Source: an uncultured Collinsella sp. (GTDB lineage Bacteria > Actinomycetota > Coriobacteriia > Coriobacteriales > Coriobacteriaceae). Taken from it: a stretch of 6,043 nt of DNA. Position 1 is the stretch's first letter. Each line of letters begins with the position of its first letter. Of this stretch, positions 1 to 5,472 are shown piece after piece. A model generated the notes under the pieces. It saw nothing but the letters and a program-made list of their open reading frames with translations. It made no database searches and was not told the DNA's origin. The DNA is taken from positions 1-6,043 of the forward strand of contig URZR01000115.1 in the NCBI GenBank assembly GCA_900552425.1, written 5' to 3'. Made by a program: the position numbers and the translations under genes.

Positions 1-1
1 C

Positions 2-928
2 CGCAAGCCGCATCTCGCCACCCTGCCTGGACTCATCCTGGGCTGTCTTGTTTGTTGCGCGCTCTGGGGGTCGGCTTTCCCCTGCATCAAAATCGGCTAT
101 GCACTCTTTGGTATCCCGGCGCACGATAGCGCCTCGCAGCTGCTCTTTGCAGGTTTGCGCTTCACGCTTGCCGGCGCCCTGGTTATCGTTGGAATGAGTG
201 CGGCCCAACGCCGCCCCCTCATTCCGCAGGCTCGCGACATCAAGCCCATCTTTGTCTTGTCGCTCTTCCAGACTATCGGGCAGTACTTCTTTTTCTACCT
301 GGGACTCTCGCGCGCCAGTGCCATGTCGAGCTCCATCATCGAGGCCAGCGCCAACTTCCTCGCAATCCTCTTCGCCGCCCTGGCGTTTCGCACCGAAAAG
401 CTCGATGCGGCCAAGGTGCTCGGCTGTGTACTGGGCTTTGCCGGCGTCGCGCTCGTCAACCTCTCGGGCGCAGATGGCACCTTTGGCTTCAGGCTCGATG
501 GCGAGGGCTTTATCCTAGCCTCCACTGTCGCGGGTGCTCTTTCGACCTGCCTGATCGGCATCTTCTCGCGCAAGCACGACGGCGTCTTGCTTGCCGGGTG
601 GCAGTTCTTGGTCGGCGGACTGGTCCTCACCGCCATCGGCTTTTTGATGGGCGGCGCGCTCTCCCCCACTGAAATCGCCCCCGCCATCGCGCTCATTATC
701 TATATGGCACTCATTTCCGCCGTCGCGTACTCGCTATGGTCGCGTCTGCTTGCCGTCAACCCCGTCAGCCGTGTGTCGGTCTTTGGCTTTATGAATCCAG
801 TCTTTGGCGTACTGTTAAGCGCGCTGCTGCTCGGCGAGGGCGCTGGCACGAGCCCTGTGACCGTACTTGTTGCCCTGCTGTTGGTCTGCGGCGGCATCAT
901 CATCGTCAACAGGCCCAAAAAGGCCTAA
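2..928 (+). CDS. EamA/DMT-family membrane transporter (5' end outside window)
   Basis: Drug/metabolite transporter superfamily permease of the inner membrane; the substrate cannot be read from sequence (family members export amino acids, metabolites or drugs). The frame is open from base 2 to the TAA at 926-928, giving 308 residues, close to the roughly 300 usual for the family, so only a few N-terminal residues are missing. The first possible in-window start (TTG at 155) is not credible, because the 51 codons before it encode a normal first transmembrane segment with the typical LWGSAFP motif (residues 21-27) and the conserved GLRF (51-54). Two EamA repeats are visible, about residues 10-153 and 169-305, each ending in the usual glycine-rich helix (VLGFAGVALV; VCGGIIIV). 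The second repeat has the typical MNPVFGVLLSALLLGE stretch near 264-279. About ten membrane helices are expected. It ends in a short basic tail (RPKKA) and is convergent with the GGDEF gene. Confidence 0.9.
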   Translation, partial: RKPHLATLPGLILGCLVCCALWGSAFPCIKIGYALFGIPAHDSASQLLFAGLRFTLAGALVIVGMSAAQRRPLIPQARDIKPIFVLSLFQTIGQYFFFYLGLSRASAMSSSIIEASANFLAILFAALAFRTEKLDAAKVLGCVLGFAGVALVNLSGADGTFGFRLDGEGFILASTVAGALSTCLIGIFSRKHDGVLLAGWQFLVGGLVLTAIGFLMGGALSPTEIAPAIALIIYMALISAVAYSLWSRLLAVNPVSRVSVFGFMNPVFGVLLSALLLGEGAGTSPVTVLVALLLVCGGIIIVNRPKKA

Positions 929-958
929 TGAACTGCCCTTATTTAGCAGAGAGGATTC

Positions 959-984
959 ATGTACTTTAGCTTAATGGAGTACAT
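959..984. repeat. Inverted repeat / small hairpin after the EamA gene
   Basis: ATGTACT (959-965) is repeated inverted as AGTACAT (978-984). On the plus-strand RNA the stem can extend inward by two G-U pairs and one A-U pair, giving about 10 pairs around a 6-base loop (969-974). It lies 30 bases after the EamA stop in a convergent gap. No T-run follows on either strand, so it is not a classic intrinsic terminator. It may still help mark or stabilise the transcript end. Confidence 0.4.
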
Positions 985-1005
985 CGGAGAGCCGAGGGCC
1001 ACCAT

Positions 1006-1019
1006 GCACGCAAGCGTGC
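1006..1019. repeat. Short GC-rich palindrome between convergent genes
   Basis: GCACGC, two bases, then GCGTGC forms a compact GC stem midway between the EamA stop (928) and the GGDEF stop (1030). It could act as a weak bidirectional transcript end. It has no adjacent U-tract in either direction, so a terminator call is speculative. The rest of the 929-1029 gap shows no gene. Confidence 0.3.
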
Positions 1020-1029
1020 GCCCCTATTT

Positions 1030-2172
1030 CTAGCGTATCTGGACGCCAGCTTTCTTCTTCTCGTACTTTACGCGGTAGAGCTCCGCGTCGGCAGCACGAA
1101 GCAAGTCTTGCCAGGTATCGACGCCATCACCAACCCGTGCGTAGCCGATGGACATCCGCAACAGATACGGAACCTCGGCGCGCGCGAGCTCATCGTTGAT
1201 TGTCGCGCACAGATGCATGATATCCTGTTCCGCCACTGCCTTTTGGAGCACCACGAACTCATCGCCACCATAACGTGCGATAAAGCCGCCAGACGCCGAG
1301 CAGACTTCTTTGAGCGCAGCGGATATGACCTGAAGAGCGTGGTCGCCCTCCACATGCCCATAGCGATCGTTAATCTGCTTAAAGCCGTCGGCGTCCATCA
1401 TAAGCAGATATACATCTTCGGCCTGATCCACATTTGAGAAGAGCGACAGCATATAGGTCTCAAAACGGTTGCGATTGTTAAGTCCAGTCAACGGGTCGGT
1501 CGAGATGAGCTGCTCCTGGTAGATGATGTAGAGCAGCAACATGCTAATCATTATGCCGACACAAAGGCCGGGCACCGAGTATACGACCTGAAAGGTACCG
1601 CCCACCAGGGCCGGAATGGCGAAAAATGCCAAGGTTCGATAGATGGCCTTCGTCTGCAGGCTCTCGACCCTGCGAGATTGCACAAATGCATGCAGGGACG
1701 TATGTATAACGTAACAGTAGCTGACGATGGGCTGGATCATATAGGCAAAGCCGCGACGATACACGCCCTGCGAATCGATATAGAACAGGGCGTGCGTCCA
1801 GTAACTGGTAAACGCCAGCACGACCACCAGAGCCGTAGGCAACGCAACAAGCACCACCCTATAGCGCGAGGTCAAAAGGCGAGAACCCTGCACCGTCTCG
1901 GAATAGATAAACCAAATGAGACACGCGATAGCAAAGAGCGAAAACGAAACCGCGTTGGAAATCCAGTTGGCCGTGATGCCTACAGGAGTGCTCAAGCCAT
2001 CCGAGAGCGTCCAGATCATATCGAAGAAAATGTAGGCAGCAGACGTGTAGCCCAGCATGCTAAACAATAGCTGCTGGGTGCTCGAGAACAAGGAGCGACG
2101 ACTTCGCACGGCAAGCCCGATAAGAACAATCATGCATAGCACGAATATCTCAATCTTGAGTGCCTTAACCAC
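1030..2172 (-). CDS. Membrane-bound diguanylate cyclase (GGDEF domain)
   Basis: Predicted to make cyclic di-GMP from two GTP at the inner membrane. With the start chosen here the protein has 380 residues. The N-terminal half has about seven hydrophobic segments (roughly 7-23, 34-54, 74-92, 105-125, 143-163, 179-200, 203-218), a membrane sensor of no family I can name. The GGDEF domain starts at DPLTGLNNR (226-234). It carries the metal-binding DADGFK (260-265), the nucleotide-binding IND..YGH (267-273) and an intact GGDEF signature (302-306), followed by the usual MSIGYA strand and AD..LY..K helix. Catalysis therefore looks possible. The RxxD inhibitory I-site expected just before GGDEF is absent (ASGG instead). 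Start: the frame opens at a TTG at 2214 (394 residues), but that codon has no ribosome site, whereas the GTG at 2172 follows GAAGGGG by 8 bases. No EAL domain or other c-di-GMP gene is in the window. Confidence 0.9.
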   Translation of the reverse strand: MVKALKIEIFVLCMIVLIGLAVRSRRSLFSSTQQLLFSMLGYTSAAYIFFDMIWTLSDGLSTPVGITANWISNAVSFSLFAIACLIWFIYSETVQGSRLLTSRYRVVLVALPTALVVVLAFTSYWTHALFYIDSQGVYRRGFAYMIQPIVSYCYVIHTSLHAFVQSRRVESLQTKAIYRTLAFFAIPALVGGTFQVVYSVPGLCVGIMISMLLLYIIYQEQLISTDPLTGLNNRNRFETYMLSLFSNVDQAEDVYLLMMDADGFKQINDRYGHVEGDHALQVISAALKEVCSASGGFIARYGGDEFVVLQKAVAEQDIMHLCATINDELARAEVPYLLRMSIGYARVGDGVDTWQDLLRAADAELYRVKYEKKKAGVQIR

Positions 2173-2180
2173 TAGCGCCA

Positions 2181-2187
2181 CCCCTTC
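2181..2187 (-). promoter_or_regulatory. Ribosome binding site deciding the GGDEF gene start
   Basis: On the minus strand GAAGGGG lies 8 bases before the GTG at 2172-2170. The upstream in-frame TTG (2214-2212) has no purine-rich site at the right distance. This favours the 380-residue protein, whose N-terminus runs directly into the first membrane helix. Confidence 0.55.
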
Positions 2188-2235
2188 AATACCCAAGTGG
2201 TCAGAATCGCCCAATTCGAATCAGGGCAATAAACA

Positions 2236-2262
2236 CCCCTTTACTCCGCAGGGGTAAAGGGG
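2236..2262 (-). terminator. Strong hairpin, likely terminator of the KdgT gene
   Basis: A near-perfect inverted repeat: 12-base arms (2236-2247 and 2251-2262) around a 3-base loop, with a single G-U/T-G irregularity. Read on the minus strand it is followed by TGTTTATT, six T in eight bases, a reasonable U-tract for a Rho-independent terminator. It lies about 100 bases downstream of the kdgT stop and 64 bases upstream of the GGDEF start codon. On the plus strand nothing T-rich follows, so the minus orientation is preferred. Confidence 0.5.
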
Positions 2263-2273
2263 ATAATAGCAGA

Positions 2274-2313
2274 GCGCCCGAACATCACTGCAAAACAGTT
2301 TCTGTTCGGGCGC
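2274..2313. repeat. Perfect 11-bp inverted repeat between kdgT and the GGDEF gene
   Basis: GCGCCCGAACA (2274-2284) is perfectly inverted as TGTTCGGGCGC (2303-2313), with an 18-base spacer. Inside the spacer ACTG (2287-2290) can pair with CAGT (2296-2299) around a CAAAA loop, so the whole element folds as one long hairpin with a small internal loop. It begins about 50 bases after the kdgT stop and is followed on the minus strand by the second hairpin at 2236-2262. No T-run is directly attached. It may protect the kdgT mRNA 3' end, form a tandem terminator, or be an operator for the GGDEF gene. No convincing promoter was found in the 190-bp gap. Confidence 0.55.
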
Positions 2314-2362
2314 CCATACGGCGCGAATTGCACACGCCGGCATCATTGATGGGTATCGATTG

Positions 2363-3385
2363 CTACTCGCCATCGATGTCAGTCGCGACGGCCTCCTCGA
2401 TGGCCTCGACACCGACAGGCGACAGATCCTCCTTGCCTTGGCAGAACTTCTTGTCGACCCAGCCAGTCAGAATCGGAGCCATGATCGCCGTGATGATAAC
2501 GGCGCTGGCGATCTGAGCGTACGCGATGGGCGCAAGCTCGGCGTAGCGCGGTGCGACCTCGGCGAGGGCAACCGGTGTGGTCATAGCCGTGCCGGCAATG
2601 GTGGAGCAAGCCACAGCGGCCTTGCCATTGCCGCCGCACAGACGCTCGAACGCAAAGGTGATGGGACCGACGACAAACAGCGTGACAAGGCCCAGCAAGA
2701 TGCCGGAAATACCGCCGGTGATAAAGCTCGACAGGCTCATGGACGCACCGAGCTGAAATCCGATGACGGCAATCGCGGGATTGGCACCGGGAACCAGCAG
2801 GTTCTTGATAAACGGGAACAGGCTGCCCAGAACCATGCCAATAACGAGTGGCAAGATGGAGCCGATAATGGTGCCAATGGGAATGTTGGCGAGGCCGGAA
2901 ACACCGAGGATGATCATCGTGACGGCGGGGCCAGCCGTAAAGAACAGGATACCGACGGCGCCCTGCTCAGACTCATCACCGAACTCGCCCATGATGCCCG
3001 TATAGAGCGCCATGTTGCAAAACGTGATGCCGCCGATGATAGACACGGAGCTCAGACCCAGGAAGTTGTCGTTAAAGAAATATGCCACGCCCAGGCCGAG
3101 AGCCGCTGCGACGACCAGCTTGGGGATCAGCACGACGATACCGGTCTTGATGGCACCCGGCGTGGACTTAAAGCTGATGCCGGCGCCCACAAACAGCAGG
3201 ATCGCGGCGACGATGGCATTGGAGCCACCGCGGCAGGCAGCCGTAAAGAAGCCGCCGATCTCAAAAACCTGCGGGCAGAAGGTGTTGAGCAAAAGACCGA
3301 CGATCATCGGATAGATCATGATGTCGCCCGGGATGCGCGGGACCTTGAATTTCTTTTGCTCGTTGGCGGTCGCTTCCTGTGCCAT
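2363..3385 (-). CDS. kdgT: 2-keto-3-deoxygluconate permease family transporter (KdgT-like)
   Basis: Inner-membrane permease of the KdgT family. The characterised enterobacterial members take up 2-keto-3-deoxygluconate, a pectin/hexuronate breakdown product, by proton symport. The 340 residues match the family length (about 330) and show its recognisable blocks: IPGDIMIYP (18-26), NMALYTGIMGEFG (124-136), GPAVTMIILGVSGLA (152-166) and the glycine/alanine/threonine-rich GTAMTTPVALAEVAP (265-279). About ten hydrophobic segments are present, with charged ends (EQKKFK at the N-terminus, an acidic tail ending ATDIDGE). Start: the frame reaches a TTG at 3415, but the ATG at 3385 has a GGGGG site four bases upstream and gives a typical short cytoplasmic N-terminus. 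No kdgK, kdgA, hexuronate isomerase or regulator lies beside it here, so the true substrate is unproven. It appears to be transcribed alone, with hairpins downstream. Confidence 0.88.
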   Translation of the reverse strand: MAQEATANEQKKFKVPRIPGDIMIYPMIVGLLLNTFCPQVFEIGGFFTAACRGGSNAIVAAILLFVGAGISFKSTPGAIKTGIVVLIPKLVVAAALGLGVAYFFNDNFLGLSSVSIIGGITFCNMALYTGIMGEFGDESEQGAVGILFFTAGPAVTMIILGVSGLANIPIGTIIGSILPLVIGMVLGSLFPFIKNLLVPGANPAIAVIGFQLGASMSLSSFITGGISGILLGLVTLFVVGPITFAFERLCGGNGKAAVACSTIAGTAMTTPVALAEVAPRYAELAPIAYAQIASAVIITAIMAPILTGWVDKKFCQGKEDLSPVGVEAIEEAVATDIDGE

Positions 3386-3527
3386 GAAACCCCCATTTCC
3401 GCTGACGGGGTACAAAAGCCCACGTCACGCTTTGCTACAGTAAAGTTTGACCATGGTACCAGAAGAAATAGACCAGCTCGGTGAGAAATTCGATTCGTTG
3501 GACAGGGGCGCTAAACGTGCCCCGCTC
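3386..3527. other. Intergenic region between azlD and kdgT, no gene seen
   Basis: A 142-bp stretch between two minus-strand genes. It should hold the azlCD transcript end and the kdgT promoter. The kdgT ribosome site (GGGGG, 3390-3394) is at its left edge. A possible minus-strand -10 (TACTGT, 3442-3437) has only a poor -35 (TTCTGG, 3464-3459), so no promoter is claimed. TGGTACCA at 3454-3461 is an 8-bp palindrome of unknown meaning. Confidence 0.5.
3505..3523 (-). terminator. Weak hairpin just after azlD
   Basis: Five G-C pairs (3505-3509 with 3519-3523), a mismatch, then one more pair around a short T-rich loop. It lies immediately after the azlD stop on the minus strand. No U-run follows (TGTCCAACG), so if it ends the azlCD transcript it does so weakly. 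Confidence 0.25.
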
Positions 3528-3851
3528 TTATATGAGGCTCAAAACGATATAGAACACGATGCCCGAAACACAGCACCACAGCATCGATTTTGTCTTGACC
3601 GCCACGGCCACGACGCCGGCAGCCGCAATCCAGGGAACCAAGGCAGGCCAGGGTCCCGCGTCGAACGCGCCGGGGCTCACCAAGTCGTTGGCGACCAGCG
3701 CGGCAAAGGCAGCGGGCGGGATATAACCCAGGGCCTCGGTAATGCGGGGCGACAGCGTTCTCCCGCGCAAGGCAAACGCCGGCGCGATGCGAAAGAACGC
3801 GATAGCAGCCCACGACGACAGCCACAGAACCAAGAACTCGTTAACGGGCAT
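3528..3851 (-). CDS. azlD: AzlD-type small subunit of branched-chain amino acid exporter
   Basis: Small membrane partner of AzlC. In the family (BrnFE of Corynebacterium, AzlCD of Bacillus) the two together export leucine, isoleucine, valine and sometimes methionine. The protein has 107 residues, the normal AzlD length, with four hydrophobic segments (about 5-25, 44-60, 70-87, 90-106). The R.TEALGYIPPAAFAALVAN block near 36-55 corresponds to the conserved R.LP..vLaAL region of the family. The frame continues upstream of the chosen ATG, but that part only reads azlC in the wrong frame. The ATG at 3851 has GAGGTG six bases before it and overlaps the end of azlC by 11 bases, suggesting translational coupling. 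Confidence 0.85.
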   Translation of the reverse strand: MPVNEFLVLWLSSWAAIAFFRIAPAFALRGRTLSPRITEALGYIPPAAFAALVANDLVSPGAFDAGPWPALVPWIAAAGVVAVAVKTKSMLWCCVSGIVFYIVLSLI

Positions 3852-4533
3852 CGCGGGCACCTCTTCCGTCAAATACAGCATCGCACGCCAACGCAATGGC
3901 AATGCCGGCCACGACGCTTGCCGGCACGGCAATATTCGTGAGGCCCAAGAACTTGCATACGGCGACGGACACCGCGCCCGAAACCGCCGCGACAACGTTG
4001 CCGCGCGACAGCCGCTGCGAAAAGAGCAGGCAGATAAAGAGCGAGGTGCAGACAAAGGCTGCAATGGCGGTGGGAACATCGACAACGGCGCCGACGATGG
4101 CGCCCATCGTACACGAAACGCCCCATGTTGCGATGAGAATCACGTTGAGCACGAAGGACTCGCGCGGGCCCCAATCCTCCCCTTCAACCAACTTGGCAAG
4201 CGAGATGCCATATGCCTCCTCGGTAAGTGTCGCGGCAACAGCCAGCGTCTGACGCTTCGAGGCACCCGTCAGATGCGGCGCGATCGATGCCGAGTAAAGC
4301 GCAAAGCGCGAGGAGATGGCAGCAACGCTCGCGACGATCGATGCTGCAGGCACGCCCGCCAGCCAAAGATTGCAGATCATAAACTGGCCGCTGCCCGTCA
4401 CAAACGTGCTGCTCAGAGCAAAGACCATCCAGGGCTCCATTCCCGTCTGCCCCATGATCATTCCGCACGGCACGCCTATTGCAACATAGGTAAGCATCAC
4501 TGGCCAGACGATTTTAAAGATCCTAAGGACCAT
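3841..4533 (-). CDS. azlC: AzlC-type large subunit of branched-chain amino acid exporter
   Basis: Large membrane subunit of the LIV-E type amino acid exporter, working with the AzlD encoded just after it. From the ATG at 4533 the protein has 230 residues, the normal size. Family blocks are clear: PVMLTYVAIGVPCG (11-24), STFVTGSGQFM (42-52), SSRFALYSASIAPHL (74-88) and the LTEEAYGIS motif (103-111). Six to seven hydrophobic segments are predicted. Start is uncertain. The ATG has GGGAG four bases upstream and gives the short N-terminus usual for AzlC. The frame also extends to a TTG at 4602 (253 residues), preceded at 6 bases by AGGTGA, but that start lies inside the arm of an 11-bp inverted repeat. 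The gene is divergent from the HD gene, so the shared 5' region may control both. Confidence 0.88.
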   Translation of the reverse strand: MVLRIFKIVWPVMLTYVAIGVPCGMIMGQTGMEPWMVFALSSTFVTGSGQFMICNLWLAGVPAASIVASVAAISSRFALYSASIAPHLTGASKRQTLAVAATLTEEAYGISLAKLVEGEDWGPRESFVLNVILIATWGVSCTMGAIVGAVVDVPTAIAAFVCTSLFICLLFSQRLSRGNVVAAVSGAVSVAVCKFLGLTNIAVPASVVAGIAIALACDAVFDGRGARDAR

Positions 4534-4592
4534 GCCACTCCCATTCTGGTAAGTCGTCTGCAGCGCGCCTTGCAACGCAGCAGAAATATCAA

Positions 4593-4628
4593 CCGGTGGC
4601 AATAAAGTTCACCTACAATTGCCACCGG
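4593..4628. promoter_or_regulatory. Perfect 11-bp inverted repeat in the azlC/HD divergent region
   Basis: CCGGTGGCAAT (4593-4603) is perfectly inverted as ATTGCCACCGG (4618-4628), spacer 14 bases, centre at 4610/4611. Arm centres are 25 bases apart, about two and a half DNA turns. The repeat lies between the divergent starts of azlC and the HD gene. A TACAAT hexamer (4614-4619), which could be the plus-strand -10, overlaps the right arm. It could be a repressor or activator operator (LysR or Lrp regulators often control amino acid exporters, but none is in view). Alternatively it could be an RNA hairpin in the azlC leader with AGGTGA in the loop. It is not followed closely by a U-run, so a terminator is unlikely. 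Confidence 0.65.
4614..4619 (+). promoter_or_regulatory. Possible -10 element for the HD gene
   Basis: TACAAT matches the sigma-70 -10 consensus at five of six positions and lies about 40 bases before the ATG, a sensible distance. There is no good -35 16-18 bases upstream (AACCGG region), so the promoter would be weak or activator-dependent. It overlaps the inverted repeat at 4593-4628. Confidence 0.3.
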
Positions 4629-4648
4629 ATCGAAAGACACAACTTTTT

Positions 4649-4654
4649 AGGAAG
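4649..4654 (+). promoter_or_regulatory. Ribosome binding site of the HD gene
   Basis: AGGAAG five bases before the ATG at 4660, the best Shine-Dalgarno match in the window. It fixes this start. Confidence 0.75.
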
Positions 4655-4659
4655 TCATT

Positions 4660-5472
4660 ATGACAGCTATCGATCGAGACCGGGCGCGCGCGGCCTTCAA
4701 AAGCTACACCGATGCCTACGACGCCACTAACCCACGCATCGCGCTCAAAATCGAGCATACGTACCACGTGGCCGAGGCATGCGATGCCGTAGCGCGCGAG
4801 CAGGGCTGGTCGTCAGAAGATATTGACCTGGCATGGCTTTGCGGCCTGCTGCACGATATGGGCCGCTTTGAGCAGCTGCGACGCTGGGACACCTTTAAGG
4901 ACGCCGAGAGCATGAGCCATGCAGTGCTGGGCATCGAGGTCCTCTTTGGCGAGAATCCCGCCGATGCACCCGCCGTAATGAGCATCCGCGACTTTATCGA
5001 TGACCCGGCAGAAGATGAGCTCATCCGAGCGAGCATCGCCTATCACAGCGATTTCCGTCTACCCGCACAGCTCGACGAGCGCACGCGGAGCTTCTGCGAC
5101 ATCGTGCGCGATGGCGACAAGATCGACATTATGCGCACCATCGCCGACAGCACCGTCGACACCGTCCTCAAGGTGGATGAGGACACGTTTCTCGCCAGCC
5201 ACTTCTCGACACCGGCGCTTACCGCCTTTGACGAGCACCGCTGCGTCGCGCGCGATGAGCGCGATGAGCCCGCCGACTTCTTGGTGGGGCTTATCTGCTT
5301 TATGTTTGAGCTCGTCTATCCGGCAAGCCGCGCGCTGGCGCGCGAGCAAGGCGATATCTACCGCCTGCTCGACGCGCCCTTTGGCATTACGCGGCCCTTT
5401 ACCGACCCCGCCACGCAGGCAACCTGGAGCCGCCTAAAGGACGAGATGCGCGACTGGCTGGCGCGTGCCTAG
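4660..5472 (+). CDS. HD-domain phosphohydrolase, substrate unknown
   Basis: Soluble cytoplasmic protein of 270 residues with no membrane segment or signal peptide. It carries an HD metal-dependent phosphohydrolase fold: H33 (EHTYHV), the H65-D66 pair in GLLHDMGRFEQ, H87 in SHAVLGIEVL, H129 in AYHSDF and D151/D153 in DGDKIDIMR. All expected metal ligands are therefore present and it should be active. Proteins of this superfamily hydrolyse nucleotides, cyclic dinucleotides, dinucleoside polyphosphates or (p)ppGpp. The sequence alone does not say which. The C-terminal part (about 175-270) has no motif I recognise. Start is the ATG with AGGAAG upstream. The gene is divergent from azlCD and convergent with etfA, and its TAG overlaps the etfA stop in a shared CTAG. 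It may be a monocistronic unit. Confidence 0.85.
   Translation: MTAIDRDRARAAFKSYTDAYDATNPRIALKIEHTYHVAEACDAVAREQGWSSEDIDLAWLCGLLHDMGRFEQLRRWDTFKDAESMSHAVLGIEVLFGENPADAPAVMSIRDFIDDPAEDELIRASIAYHSDFRLPAQLDERTRSFCDIVRDGDKIDIMRTIADSTVDTVLKVDEDTFLASHFSTPALTAFDEHRCVARDERDEPADFLVGLICFMFELVYPASRALAREQGDIYRLLDAPFGITRPFTDPATQATWSRLKDEMRDWLARA

Noticed and set aside
295..696. Minus-strand frame of 133 codons inside the EamA gene
   Set aside because: Shadow frame: proline-, serine- and alanine-rich, with no motif. The plus-strand transporter is unambiguous.
2214..2221. ATTCGAAT 8-bp palindrome near the TTG at 2214
   Set aside because: Short, AT-rich and without context. Chance is sufficient.
2263..2293. 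Minus-strand TTGCAG ... TATTAT as a promoter for the GGDEF gene
   Set aside because: The spacer is 19 bases and both boxes lie inside or between the two hairpins, so transcription would start within the likely terminator. Possible but too weak to list.
3451..3461. Overlapping palindromes CCATGG and TGGTACCA upstream of kdgT as a possible operator
   Set aside because: Six- to eight-base palindromes occur easily by chance, and this does not resemble the KdgR-type sites I know. Not claimed as a regulatory site.
2360..3484. Plus-strand open frame of 374 codons, longer than the kdgT gene opposite it
   Set aside because: It is the antisense of kdgT. Its product is a low-complexity mix of D, R, G, Q and H with no domain or hydrophobic pattern, as expected from the complement of a GC-rich membrane protein gene. 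The minus strand encodes a clear KdgT protein.
3852..4085. Upstream extension of the azlD frame to 185 codons
   Set aside because: The added part is an out-of-frame reading of azlC (arginine- and serine-rich). AzlD proteins are about 105 residues, and the ATG at 3851 has a good ribosome site.
3742..4605. Plus-strand open frame of 287 codons opposite azlCD
   Set aside because: Antisense shadow: rich in R, N, H and K, no family motif, no ribosome site. The opposite strand encodes recognisable AzlC and AzlD.
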